A stretch of DNA of 64,000 nucleotides. Origin: Orychophragmus violaceus (lineage: Eukaryota; Streptophyta; Magnoliopsida; Brassicales; Brassicaceae). Shown here in pieces: positions 39,983 through 52,049 of this stretch. Numbering within the stretch: the stretch's first letter is position 1; each line of letters starts with the position of its first letter. The stretch lies in the NCBI GenBank assembly GCA_030180135.1, contig CM058231.1:28337034-28401033 (forward strand), written 5' to 3'. The notes under the pieces are model-generated. The model made no database searches and was not told the origin of the DNA. It saw only the letters and a program-made list of their open reading frames with translations. Position numbers and translations under genes: made by a program.

Positions 39983-41490
39983 TGATATTCATACATTTTT
40001 ATGCATTTAGGCTTGTATATAGTTCTTGTTTTGACTCCATTTCACCATCATCCATACCATTTTGTCGAGTCATTGTCGCATCTAGAGTATAGAGTTGTTT
40101 AGGACTAGGAGTAGGCACTTTAGGCTTGCATTTGGAGTGTTTCTTGTGTTTTGCAGGTGATTGGAGGTGTCTAGGAGCATTGGTGAGCTTGGAAGTGGAG
40201 TCTAGAGCTCGAAAGACTAAGGAAGAAGCAGCTGGAAGGCATATTGGCCAACATATCGGTTGGGGTGGCCGATACACACTCTCGGAAGAAAATCTGAGGA
40301 CTCATATCGGCTTGGATATCGGCCAGGCAAGCCGATACAGTTCCTCGACCAAAACCCAGGAGACCGTATCGGCATGCATATCGGCCAGGCAGACAGATAC
40401 AAGGTCTCGGATTAAATTTTGTGCACGCATATCGGCCTGGATATCGGCCAGGTGGGCCGATACACTTCTTGACCATTAAATCCGAGAGCTCGTATCGGTC
40501 GGTGTATCGACCGACCAGACCGATACGCGCCCCAGAAACTGTTTCGGATCCGGGTCAACACCCGGTTTGTTCCGGGTTGACCCGGTTCGCACCATATTGA
40601 CTATTTAAGCCAAAAACCTATTTTCATTTGTTTCTTAAGCTTATTTTATTGCTAAAACCCCTTTTGTAAGAACAAGTTTGATTTTTGGATTAATCTAGTA
40701 CTCTTTTCTTGTGATTTCTCTCTTTGATTATCCAATCTATCTCTATTCTCAATGATCAACACTATTTCTATGAATTTTGTTGTTCATATGATGATTAGTG
40801 AGTAGTTCTTCATAGGGCTTATGGGTTAGGTAGGATTAGGTTGATTAGGGGTGATCAATAGATTTCTAATGTTTAATTGTTTAAAATTTCGTCTATCAAA
40901 GTGTGTTTAGTGCCTAATTAACCTTGATCACGTTGATTAGGATGTTTAGGATTTCTTGTTCACCATGTGTTCGATGAAATTCCAGTTTCTAGCTTTGATA
41001 GGACTTTCACATTCTAGCACATGAAAATGTATGTTTAGAGTGATTGTTGGCTGTTTGGAACTTGTTTGAATGCTTGATTGATTTTAGTTCACAAATGAGA
41101 ATTTGTTCTTGGATTAGGATTAAGTAAAGAGGTTAGTATTAAGAGATTAAACTGATCGACTTGTTGTGCTCCATGCTAGGAGGTTAGCTTCTATGAAGTT
41201 TGAATTAGGATCTATGATCATCCCGAGTCACCTGTCCGTTGACCTTAACCTTTAGGCCTTATCTTTGTCATTGATTGAATTCACTTTGTTTATTTGCTTG
41301 TTTCTGTTTACTTCTATTTGAATTGTTTTCGTTAGGATTGTTAGAAACAAAAATTAAATTGTCTGATTTGACTCTAGAGGTTGGTGTGTTCTTATTGGTC
41401 TTATCCATCCCAAAAAGGTTCGATACCTCAAGACTACACGATAAGCTTGAGGAATTGGTACCTCAAAGGATTGCAAAATCCATGTTATCA
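39983..41490 (+). repeat. 3' LTR of Athila-1, full length
   Basis: 1508 bp, TG...CA, followed by the TSD TATTC. Palindrome array 40240-40527, then a TATA-like TATTTAAG at 40602-40609, 75 bp downstream of the last palindrome. The stretch 40570-41122 is absent from the 5' LTR. Confidence 0.93.
40240..40609 (+). promoter_or_regulatory. Athila-1 LTR promoter: palindrome array plus TATA-like box
   Basis: The array of TATCGGCC/GGCCGATA palindromes (strongest 40491-40527) precedes TATTTAAG (40602-40609). The geometry matches that of the Copia LTRs although the sequence differs. Confidence 0.5.
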
Positions 41491-41704
41491 TATTCGATCA
41501 GCTCCAGGCGAGGGTAGTCTCGATTGAATTCTTTCGGAGGTATCGCCTTCTTTGTGCCGTAGTCGGCTTTCGTTCGTGACTTGAAAACCGATCTACTGGC
41601 TGAGCCATCGCAGCTGCGGCTTGCTGGGATGGATTGGACTGGGTCCGTTCTCCTCATACTTCGTTGTTGGCATTGATGAGGTCATCGGTGTTGCTCGCTC
41701 CTCC
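41491..41704 (-). pseudogene. Tat pol, segment upstream of RT
   Basis: Right-hand continuation of the Tat element after Athila-1. Minus strand: FNRDYPRLELIEY joins, across the Athila-1 insertion, to the fragment ending at 21470 (VKIAERHPGQ). Only 214 bp are left before family X interrupts again at 41705. Confidence 0.65.
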
Positions 41705-42962
41705 TGTAACGCCCTTTTCACGTTATCCGCTGACCGTCGAGCTGACCGGGTAACAATCAAACAAGAACATGACCGATCGAACCCGAGCAGTCCAAACAAA
41801 AAAGGTTCGACACAATACAAAGCCAGAAACAGTCCGGTTTAAGTCAATGGCTCGAACCAAACCGTCCTTGACTCTGTTTACCTCGCTTCGACAATACAAG
41901 GCTTTTCAACTAGTATTGCTTCCACGAGTTGTGTCAGTTACGACTAAACCAAATACCAGGGAAACAATTTCATTCCTAAGTATTTTAAGTCTTTTAAATC
42001 CTTTAGCCTAATTAGATCTAGTTTCAAACGTTTATAAATCTTTTAGGCGCCCATAAAACCCGAACCGAATAAACCAAAATTGATATCGAAATCAAGCGGT
42101 GGCCAAATGCTATCCCGAGACTACACCAAGGTCCTCATGCGTCCGCCGAGCGAAGCCAAACCTGGAAACAACAAAAAGAGTCTAATGAGCGATCTAAGAT
42201 CACCCAGTGAGTCGGGTCTCCACTAACAGGCTGCTAAATATTTACTAAAGTAATCCCGCCCAAAAACCCCTAAATAAGAAACAAACGAACAAGCAGAAAC
42301 AAATAGCTGATCACGTGCTACCATGACGTGATGAGCTCCACAACACACAAGCATTCACTATCAATAAAAGGTAACCACGGAAATCGAGATCATTGCGGCA
42401 CATGACCTCGATTGAACTCGATTTAACTATCGCGAAACTAACTTTAACTCCTCAACACTGGGCCCACTATGCGAATTCGCTAACTTCCACGGAAACACTT
42501 AGCTACCGCCATGGTAACTAAAACTACCCCACAACTCCTAGACGTAAACACAAAGTCCTACGAGCTAGGACATTGTTCTTTGTCCATCGATACACAGCGA
42601 TTCGGGCTACCCCTAGATAGCCTAAGCTTCCATGCAGTCCGGCCCTAAGACATGACCCCGTATTCTCCAGACCACACACCTACCGGCGTCACTCAGTAGG
42701 TTAACACCATAACTAGAATCACCACCCGAAGGCACGTGAACCGATCAGGTAACTACCTTAGGATCCAATCAGATCGGAAGTACCGGAACGCTTTCACTAT
42801 ACCTGCGGGATCTAACGCACCCTAGAGTCCTGATAACAATAAATAAAACATGTAGACTCTCTGGGACTCTAACACACAAGACCGAGGTCAAAATAAATAA
42901 ACAACACAGTCATGACACCCATTATATCCCGCAAGTCCTATCACCAACCTCCACATCACCAG

Positions 42963-43113
42963 ACCTTAACCGGTTTCGTACCGGTCTAGGTCTCTATTGA
43001 ACTTACTCGGCCCCGTACCGAGGTAAGTAACACACAACACGTCTATCCGGCCCAACACCGGAATAGACTACACATCACAATCAATGGACTATCCGGCCAA
43101 ACACCGGAATAGT
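42963..43113 (-). repeat. hairpin row in family X 3' LTR
   Basis: Four inverted repeats: 43088-43113 (ACTATCCGG / CCGGAATAGT), 43041-43068 (GTCTATCCGG / CCGGAATAGAC), 43001-43028 (ACTTACTCGG / CCGAGGTAAGT) and 42963-42991 (ACCTTAACCGG / CCGGTCTAGGT). They are the minus-strand equivalents of 17615-17767, in the same order. Confidence 0.75.
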
Positions 43114-44802
43114 TAATCAACAAGCATGCACAATAGTCACACATCATCAATCACCAAAATCACTCAATCAATTATTTAAGATAAACAGGCCTTTAATTTC
43201 TATCTCATCTTAATTTATTCATTCTGCTACCTTGGGATTAGTGGCTTACTAATCCCGTAGATGGCTCAATTCCAATTAACAACTTTTAATTCATCTTTCC
43301 TAAATGTTATTTTAAGCTCCTCGATCTGTTGGTTTAAGATTAGTAAACTTACTAATCTCCTGGCGTCCCATTGTTCTTAATTAAATTCATTAACTTGATA
43401 ACCCCAACTATTATCTACTGTACCCACCCGGTTATTATATTCTATGTGTGTTAGGTATTTTAATTTTGTATTTTAAATCACTTGTAATTCCTCATATATA
43501 GATTCATTAATTAGGTTCTTACTATTGTATATATGCATATAAGTCCTACCATGCCAATATAACATGAATGCAACAATCAATAATCAATCAACGGTATAAC
43601 AAATCAACTACCATTACGAGCTAACTAGCGTGCATATGTCAACCTAATCATTTAACTCAACAATTGGGTTATTAAACACCTAACGGTTCTAAACACATTA
43701 CTTAAACATGCATGCAACCTAAAACTATGGTTTAAGGTTCTCGAGTCTACATGACCTAACTAATGCATAAATAACCGACTCACAGTGTATAAGGAGTGAC
43801 GGATGATGGTGTGGCGGAACTCCCGAACCCTCGAGACCAAACTGCAACTGCTCCCGAACCCTCCTAGAACGGAACTGGATGAACTTTCAAGCATAAACTG
43901 ACTTAACCGAAGCATTGACCGAGTGTTAAGTTTGACCAAACCAGCATTGACCGAGTTGACCCGTGTTTATTAAGACTAAATCGAGTTGAACCGGAGTTGA
44001 CCAACCCTAGCTGAAACCGGCGAGAAGAAGACGCATTGACCGGCGATTGATGCGGCTGTTCCGGCGTTGACCAGCAGCGGAAGATCGTTGACCGGCGGTG
44101 GTGAAGCTTCTCCGGCAAAGACTGCTCCAGTGAGTTGGCCGGCGGTGAGAGAACCGGCGAGAGAGAGACACAACAAAAGGGAGATGAGCTCACGGTGAGC
44201 TATCTCTGGCGATGACTAAAGGCTCCGGCGTCACAACTCTGGCAAGATCTCTCAGCGGCTGAGGCTATCTCCGGTGAGAGGAGGAGCTGATGAGAGGGAT
44301 TAACCGGCTGGAGAGAGAGGGAGCGGAAATGAAGGAGAGAAAAGCGGCGGAGGTCGTTGGCTGTGGATCTCCGGTGACGGTTCCGGCAAGTCCCGGCAGC
44401 GAGGAAAGAGACAGGCGGTGAATCGATAGGAGAGCATGGTGATCTCAAATATGCAAGTGTCTCAGCAAGATTCAATCTAGAGTTTGAGTAATTTTAGTAA
44501 CTTGAGTCACGAGTAGTTATGAATTTATGAAGATCTTCAAGTACATTCAAAAGAACTCATGAAGATGGAGAGAGTACTTGAAGATGATTTTAAACATGGA
44601 GAGAGAAGATGGTTATTTCATGGGTGGGAGAGGATAGAGGTCTGAGAGGATTTCTTTGAGGGATTGCTAGTGACAGAATGAGGAAATGATCAAATGAGGA
44701 GCGAGAGGTGAGATGGGCTGGTTCCCATGCAATGAATCAAAATGGTTCTTTGAACCTAGAGAGGTGTAGGTGGCGCCAAGAGAGTGGAAGTGAGAAACTT
44801 GT

Positions 44803-45706
44803 TGAAAGTGCAGGTGAGGCAGTATAAAAAGCAAAAAGTAAGACACACAAAGTTTGTTAACGGGGTTCGGTTTTTCCTACTCCCCGGGACCTCGTCCAGA
44901 CTTCGAATTCACTTGAATAGAAAGTAATCCCACCAATTACAGAAGAATAGAACAAACCCTATTGATCTATCGCTCTACCCAATACAAGAATTCTTCAGGA
45001 TCAAACACCTGAGCTAAGCTCCCCCTAGAACCTACACTTTTCCCAAAGATACAAAAGCCCTCTTGAGTTTTTATTCTCTCAGCTCTTGCATCTTCTTCAC
45101 GATCTTTGGACCACGTTCTTTTCCGACGCCCCAAAGCATTCCCATATGTTCACCAACATGACTAAGGAAACAGTATCATGCACACATGCAACAGATACTA
45201 CTGTACGACAGCAACAATGTCTTCCAACACTATAGATTCCTTGGTCACCATGATAACACAAGCACACACCGCGAAACTATATCGCACAACGATCACCCAC
45301 ATAAACCACTTTTTCTTTTGGGTCTTTTGTGGTCACAAGGACACCTTTCTCCTAAGGCCACGCCCTCAATATATATCAGCTTGAATCTTGACCTCCAAGC
45401 CTTTTCAATCACCATAATAGAAGTTTTCCTCTTTGTTAGAATATTCCAATTCTTTTTAGGAAATATTCTCTTTTTCTTTTTTCTTCACATAGGAATATGT
45501 AAACACTCCAAAGCTGCTATATTCTTTCCAATATCTTCATCCAGCTCAGCAAACAACTCATAAACCGAATCACATCATAAAGATACGTTCATATCTCATC
45601 AATCCAACATATCCACGTCTTGAGTCACGTCTTGTACTACCCCTTGTACTACGCCGTGTACTACTCTGTGTATCACTCTGCGACTGGTACATTGAATGCA
45701 TCTTCA
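44803..45706 (-). repeat. 3' LTR of the mini-LTR element
   Basis: 904 bp, TGAAAGTGCAGG...CATCTTCA in plus orientation. Equal in length to its partner. Confidence 0.92.
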
Positions 45707-45917
45707 ATCTCCCCCTTTTTGATTATGTATGTGAACTCAACAATCACATCTTCAAGAGCTTCATCAGTAACACCAATCTCCCCCAGCTTGAGTCATATCA
45801 TGATCAAAAACTCATTCAAACTCTGTCTTTCTTCCTGAGCTATCTTCTGATCCTCCTCACCTTAGATCTGCCCGAAACAAGACTAAGTCTCTATCAAGCA
45901 CCCGCTCTGATACCAAT
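45707..45917 (-). other. 211-bp internal region of the mini-LTR element
   Basis: Polypurine tract at one end and Met-tRNA primer site (45904-45915) at the other, with about 180 bp between and no ORF. A second purine tract (minus GGGGGAGATTGG) lies near 45773-45786. Confidence 0.9.
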
Positions 45918-46821
45918 TGAAAGTGCAGGTGAGGCAGTATAAAAAGCAGAAAGTAAGACACACAAAGTTTGTTAACGGGGTTCGGTTTTTCCTACTCCCC
46001 GGGACCTCGTCCAGACTTCGAATTCACTTGAATAGAAAGTAATCCCACCAATTACAGACGAATAGAACAAACCCTATTGATCTATCGCTCTACCCAATAC
46101 AAGAATTCTTCAGGATCAAACACCTGAGCTAAGCTCCCCCTAGAACCTAGACTTTTCCCAAAGATACAAAAGCCCTCTTGAGTTTTTATTCTCTCAGCTC
46201 TTGCATCTTCTTCACGATCTTTGGACCACGTTCTTTTCCGACGCCCCAAAGCATTCCCATATGTTCACCAACATGACTAAGGAAACGGTATCAAGCACAC
46301 ATGCAACAGATACCACTGTACGACAGCAACAATGTCTTCCAACACTGTAGATTCCTTGGTCACCATGATAACACAAGCACACACCGCGAAACTATGTCGC
46401 ACAACGATCACCCACATAAACCAATTTTTCTTTTGGGTCTTTTGTGGTCACAAGGACACCTTTCTCCTAAGGCCACGCCCTCAATATATATCAGCTTGAA
46501 TCTTGACCTCCAAGCCTTTTCAATCACCATAATAGAAGTTTTCCTCTTTGTTAAAATATTCCAATTCTTTTTAGGAAATATTCTCTTTTTCTTTTTTCTT
46601 CACATAGGAATATGTAAACACTCCAAAGCTGCTATATTCTTTCCAATATCTTCATCCAGCTCAGCAAACAACTCATAAACCGAATCACATCATAAAGATT
46701 CGTTCATATCTCATCAATCCAACATATTCACGTCTTGAGTCACGTCTTGTACTACCCCTTGTACTACGCCGTGTACTACTCTGTGTATCACTCTGCGACT
46801 GGTACATTGAATGCATCTTCA
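45918..46821 (-). repeat. 5' LTR of the mini-LTR element
   Basis: 904 bp, partner of 44803-45706, flanked on the right by the TSD CTTGT. Confidence 0.92.
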
Positions 46822-47312
46822 CTTGTCACTCCAGGGGATCTTCTGAGATTCCATTCATGAATCTTTCAAGCTTGTAGATCCTCCAAATCTCCGATTAACT
46901 CCGCTCGGACCATAATAGCAATTTCCAGTTTAGTTCTCCAAAACCTCCATAGCTTCTGAGTAAATTCCTCCAAGCTTCTTTTTAAATTACTAGATCCCAT
47001 AATAAGAAATTTTCAAGTCGTTTCATCCAATTTGGCCTTTCGTAGCTCCCACACCGATTTTTACAAGTTTTATCGATTTTATTGGTTTCCATCCCGATAG
47101 TCCGTAAAACTCTTTTTAAAATCCGCTTCCACCACTTTTTGTCTTCTAAATGATTTCTTTAATTAAAAAGAGAATCATTTGGCCCGTCTATGCTTATGTC
47201 TTGCACTTTGGTAAAATTACCAAAATGCTCCTCAACTTCTGAAAATTACCAAAATGTCCTCTATTGACTTCTTGACTACCCATTGACCAATTTTGTGAGA
47301 TAGAGTATTACA

Positions 47313-47628
47313 TTCTTCCCCACTTACAGAAATTCGGTCCCCGAATTCTCCATTACTAACAAACCTCGAATCGGAAACTGAACCATTTAAGTCTCCACTT
47401 CTGAATCTGATCCAAACTGCTATGATGCTTACACTCTGATCCCAACTGAAACGATACTTCCAATTCCTAATTGACTTCTGAAACACGGTCTTGCTCACAA
47501 AACCTCAACATACTGATGTCTTGAACTTCCCACACTGAAATGTTTGACTCATGGTCGTCTTCTGAATTTTCCTCATTTCCTCTACTTGTACTGACACTCT
47601 TGATCCAACTCTGATTCCAAACCCTACT
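47313..47628 (-). other. family X internal region, 3' end
   Basis: Polypurine tract and about 300 bp of non-coding internal DNA, interrupted by solo LTR copy B at 47629. No pol motif in either strand. Confidence 0.6.
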
Positions 47629-50307
47629 TGTAATACCCTGTCTCAGAAAATTGGTCAACGGACAATCGGAAAGTCAACATGGGCATTTTCGTAATTTCCA
47701 AGAGATGAGGGGCATTTTGGTAATTTTACCAAAATACGGTCCGGAAGGTAAGACGGGCCAAATGTTATTCTTTTTAAGTAAATAAAATATTTAGAACACA
47801 AGAAGTGGCAAGAACGGACCGTAGATGAGTTTTTCGGACTATCGGGAATGGAAACTGATAAAAGCGAAGAAACTTGTAAAATTCATATCGGGAGCTACGG
47901 ATGTCCAAATGGAGTGATTCAAATTTCTAAATTCATATAAGATCATATAAAATCTTAAAATGGGGCTTGGTTTATGGAAGCATCTAAGGAGTTTTTAAAA
48001 TATTAAACGCAAAACCAGTTAAACCAAAACATCGGAGCGGAACGGAATTACGGGATGATTTGAGCGGATTGGTTCACTAGTTTTGGTCAAAAATCAACCC
48101 TGCATTGACAAGTGTAACCTCCCCATGGCGCCACCAAGAATATTCTTCGGAAAAGAATTTTTCCGACGTAATAATCTTCCCGATAAACAGGATTTCTTTT
48201 ATATAGAAATAGGATAGACGGTTGTAGTAGACATCATATGAGGTTGATCCGGAGATCCGTCAATCCATCCATCCATCGTCATAATAACACTGTGAGTCGG
48301 CTAATTTGTTTGTTGCATATAGACTAGAATCATATCGACATGTAATCAATAAACCGTAATATTAGGATCTGCATACTCGATTGATTGAATTAGAACAGCT
48401 AGGTTGTTTAATAACTCGGTTAACTAATTAAATGATGAGGTTAAAGAGATGCATGCTAGTTAGCTTATATCGAAACTTGATTGATAATTTCCTTGATTGC
48501 TTGATAGGGTGTTGCATACATATAGAATGGCATGCTAGGACGTGTATGCATGTATAAGTATTAAGAACGTATCTAAATGAATCTCTCTATGGGGAATTTA
48601 TGAGTTGATTAAAAATACGGTTAAAACACATAACACACTTGGAATATATTAACGGGGTGGGTTAGTTAGTCAATAGTCGGGGTTATCGGGTTAAATAAAT
48701 TAACTAAATAATAATGTGAAGTCAGGAGGTTAGTAAGTTTACTAATCTCAAGCTGACGGATCGAAGAGGTTAAGAATACGAATTTAAGGGATAAGATGAA
48801 AAAATGTGAATTAAGCCGTCTATGGGGTTAGTAATCCACTAATCCCAAGGTAGCGGATTGAATGAGTAAAGGCTAAGGAATTATTAAAAGACTAATAAAC
48901 CTAAATAAATGTTTGTGTGGTGTTGTGAGTATTATTTGTGTGATTGTGTATCTACTTCGGTGTTGGGCCGAATAGACTGTTGTTTGCTTGATTGTGTATC
49001 TACTTCGGTGTTGGGCCGAGTAAACTGTACTGGTAGCTACTTACTCTGGTGCGGAACCGGGTAAGTTTGGGCAAGATCAGGTGATGTGGAGGTTGGTGAT
49101 AAGACTTGCGGGATAGACTGGGGATTGAAATGGAAGTTCTATTTGACCTTATTGGTATTGCGTGAAAGAGTCCCAGTGAGTCTGCTTGTTTACATTACTG
49201 TTATTAGGAATCTATAGGGCGCGTTAGATCCCGCAAGTCTAGAGATGGTGTTCCGATACTTCCGACCCGATTAGATCCTCGGGAGCGTACCGGTCGGTTA
49301 ACGTACTCTCGGGTCGTGTTACTGGCGGGTGTTAACCTACTGGGTGACGCCGGTAGGTTTGTGGCCCGGAGAATACGGGGTCATGTCCTAGGGCCGGACT
49401 GCATGGAAGCTTGGGTTATCTAGGGGTAGCCAGAGTCACCGCGTATCGATGGACGGAGAACGGTGTCCTAGCCGCAGGACTTAGTGTTTTTGTCTAGGAG
49501 TCGTGGGAGGTTTTAGCTACCATGGCGGTAGCTAAGTGTTCCCGTGGAAGTTACCGAGTTCGCAAAAGTGGGCCCAGATGGTGTGGAGTTGTGAAGAGCC
49601 GCGATAGATAGATCGAGTCTAATCAAGAGCATGTGCCGAAGTGTTCTCGATTTCCTTTGTTGGTGATTATGTTATTATTTGAATGCTTGTGTGTTGTGGA
49701 GCTCATCACGTCTAGGTAGCACGTGATCATCGATTTTATATTTGATTGTTATTTTGGGTTTGGACGGGATTAGTAAATTGTTAGCAGCCTTTTAGTTGGG
49801 AGCCGTCTCACTGGGTAATCTTAGATTGCTCATTAGACTCTTTTGTGTTTTTTAGGTTTGGCGTAGTTCGGCGGACGCGTAGGGCACTCGGAGTAGGTTC
49901 GGGTTGGCATTTGGCATCGGTATGTTTACACATTTTGACTTTACTTTTCGGTTTCGGATTTTGTGGGTACCTTGTTAAACGTTTTGTATTAGACTGTATA
50001 TTGTTAAGAATGAAGTTTATGATTTTTAAAGTAATAAAAACGGAATAATTCCCTGATATACAGTTTAGTCTGAACCGAACACAACTCGTGGAAGCGGTAC
50101 GGGTTGAAAAGCTTTGTATCGTGGAAACGAGGTAAACGGAGTCAAGGACGGTTTTGTTCGAGCCATTGACTCAAACCGGACTATCTCTGGCTTCATATTG
50201 TGACAAACTCTTCTCGTATGGCTGCTCGGGTTTGATCGGTCGTGTTCTTGTTTGATTGTTGGCCGGCCAACTCGTCGGTTTGGGGAAAATGGGAAGGGGA
50301 CGTTACA
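47629..50307 (+). mobile_element. family X solo LTR, copy B
   Basis: 2679 bp, TGTAATACCC...GTTACA, with a perfect TSD CTACT (47624-47628, 50308-50312), inserted into the internal region of the family X element itself and in opposite orientation. It is about 1 kb shorter than copy A: the CT-rich and GTCAA-rich block (equivalent to about 15900-16900) is missing. Hairpins 1-3 remain (48951-48976, 48999-49024, 49039-49066); the fourth is lost. Confidence 0.92.
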
Positions 50308-50312
50308 CTACT

Positions 50313-51214
50313 GATTCCATCTGAATTGATCCACTCTGATTCCTGAATCCATTTGCGCCAACTCATGATCTTCTTACTAATACTCCAGGCTTCCCCTCTT
50401 TATCTTGACTTCCAAATCGCACAACACTGACTCGTCCTCCATTCTCGTTACTTGCCTTGCCTCCAATGCTTACTGCTCCCAATCGATATTCTGCTAATAT
50501 CGGTATCTTTTTTTCCATCTAACTGAATCGTCATATCCACACACGCCTCGAATTTTCCTCGATCACTGAACTTCAAGCTTCATTGACCTGAATCCGATCT
50601 TCCCAACTGATACCCTTGAATTGATTCCTTTTCTGATACTGATGCCTTCCAACCTCTCTGCTAACTCAACATACCCATCTGCCTGCCTTGAATCTATATT
50701 TCACTGATACCCACCCTTTTCTGAATCCACACTATCTTGCTTGCGTGCTCAGGTCAAACCGCTTCACTGCTTCCATGATCTTATCTTGTCTCTCGGGTTC
50801 GAGTTCGGTCTCGTGTTCGCGTCACATCATCCATCGCGTCATGTACCACAACTTAACAACACTGGAATGGTTAGACCTTTTCTAACTTACTTCACGATAT
50901 CGCTTCCTTATAAAGATATTGGTATTTAGTCACGTACCCAACGGTCACACATTGCTAATTAACAATATCTTATAGTTCCGTTTTATCACAAATAAGCTTC
51001 CTCTACGTACCGCTTTATCAATTTCAAGCTTATTTCTATCTAAAAGGTTCTCTAACCTCCTTAACTGTTAACGATTCTAACCGATAACCTAACGTTCCAT
51101 CAATAACCATCTCTTGGTCTAAAGACCTACTGCAACCTCGACTACTCAAACCGATCAATCTATGTGATTCACTAACCCTAGCTTGAAAGCTACCATCAAC
51201 CTAGTGATTCTAAT
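50313..51214 (-). other. family X internal region, non-coding
   Basis: About 900 bp, with frequent CTGAT/ACTGA words but no frame or motif that I can assign. Short frames such as 50688-50885 are unsupported. Confidence 0.5.
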
Positions 51215-51620
51215 AATGCAGTAATACTCTATATCCATACTAACAACCTAACGAGAAGATTAATGCATTGATCCATAGTGAAAATCTACCAACTCAACGA
51301 TTTCTCACTGGCGATCTAACAATCTAACGATCAAGTAAATGCATTTCTATCAATCTAGCGATTAGACAAATGCAACACTAATAACCTAACAATCAATGAA
51401 TGCAGTGCTAGCAGTTCTAACGATCAAATAATGCAGTGCTAGCAACCCTAACAATTCACAAATAAAAAGCTACCCAAACAAAAAAATCTACTTGCTAAGT
51501 AATGCATCGATGCTAAACATAACATACTAACAACCTAAGGACCAATCAGATGCAGTGATTCAAAATCAAAAGCTAGAAACCTAGCAAGCAAGCAATGCAT
51601 CAATCACTCACACAATCAAG
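51215..51620. repeat. degenerate tandem repeats in the family X internal region
   Basis: About ten loose units of 35-45 bp sharing AATGCAGTGCTAGCA, then CCTAACAATCAA or CTAACGATCAA. The best units are near 51380-51480. Function unknown. Confidence 0.65.
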
Positions 51621-52049
51621 CACTTAACTAATCAAACAATCCCACACAAAAAATCAACCAATCAAATCGGCTCATCCTCACGGAAATGTCAATGCGGTTG
51701 TCTCATGGGTCCTGGGGAGTGATCGCTTGTTCCGACCATCATTTGTTTTCACATCGTAATTGTATTGCATTAACAAACCATCACATGCATGCAATAGAAT
51801 TACTTTGTTACTCAAAACGATAAATGAAAATACTCTGCATCCACTATATACATAAAACGTCCATATCCATACATAAGTTTTAGTACATAGTTTAGTCAAG
51901 AGTCTACTACAAGCGGCCGCCCATCATCCCCAAAAACAAACGCCGCTACAAATCTGAAATCGTCAGTGACGAATAATAAGCCGATCTATATACAATCAAA
52001 AATGATTTAGAGCCCTTACTTACATGGGCCTACTCTAGAACCTAAACAT
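51621..52049. other. family X internal spacer
   Basis: About 430 bp, no recognised gene. Minus-strand frame 51899-51678 has no motif. Confidence 0.4.

Larger units (their letters stand above)
21471..41490 (+). mobile_element. Athila-1: Athila-type Gypsy element with nested Copia-2
   Basis: TG...CA LTRs (21471-22425; 39983-41490) flanked by a perfect TSD TATTC (21466-21470, 41491-41495). Without Copia-2 it is about 13 kb. Order: 5' LTR, Asp-tRNA-type primer site, gag, protease, RT, RNase H, integrase, palindromic tandem repeats, then (after Copia-2) an ATHILA ORF-1 gene, long 3' non-coding region, polypurine tract, 3' LTR. The FMDD box, gag sequence and ORF-1 identify Athila. I count about 16 differences in the 955 LTR bases that align (1.7%). 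Confidence 0.95.
11882..41704 (-). mobile_element. Tat-type Gypsy element (minus), the scaffold for nested insertions
   Basis: The span is discontinuous: 11882-15284, 19007-21470 and 41491-41704 belong to this element, and it continues beyond the family X element outside the window. From left (3') to right (5'): 3' LTR, polypurine tract, an antisense gene-like remnant, integrase, RNase H, RT and the start of pol. Lineage is inferred from RT/RNase H motifs (YIDDFLVKS; DHVTHLKTCF; MILNPSKCTFGVTSREFLGYIV) and from the antisense gene region between pol and the 3' LTR, both known in the Tat/Ogre/Retand group. Frames are heavily broken. It must be older than the four insertions it carries. Confidence 0.8.
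44803..46821 (-). mobile_element. mini-LTR (TRIM-like) element
   Basis: 2019 bp: two 904-bp LTRs (44803-45706, 45918-46821) around an internal region of only 211 bp, with a perfect TSD CTTGT (44798-44802, 46822-46826). On the minus strand the primer site TGGTATCAGAGC is at 45915-45904 and the polypurine tract (AAAAAGGGGGAGAT) at about 45720-45707. I count about 12 differences between the LTRs (1.3%), so it moved recently and must be mobilised in trans. The 125-codon plus-strand frame is present in both LTRs simply because they are copies. TRIMs usually have much shorter LTRs, so it may instead be an internally deleted Copia. Confidence 0.92.
41705..47312 (-). repeat. 3' LTR of the family X element (contains the mini-LTR element)
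   Basis: Starts TGTAACGCCC and ends GTATTACA. Without the nested 44803-46821 element and its TSD copy it is about 3584 bp. It carries the hairpin row (43113 down to 42963) and the TTGACC cluster (43890-44110). There are no genes; a GC-rich stretch (43890-44420) yields short chance frames. Confidence 0.88.

Noticed and set aside
45186..45563. 125-codon frame conserved at 46301-46678
   Set aside because: Conserved only because it lies in two LTR copies of one element; composition is low-complexity and Phe-rich, no domain.
44803..46821. Plain tandem duplication of about 900 bp
   Set aside because: TSD, TG...CA ends, primer site and polypurine tract show it is a retroelement with two LTRs.
47629..50307. 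Right LTR of a complete element starting at 41705
   Set aside because: It has its own TSD (CTACT) on both sides and opposite orientation, so it is an independent solo LTR; the true partner LTR starts at 53192.
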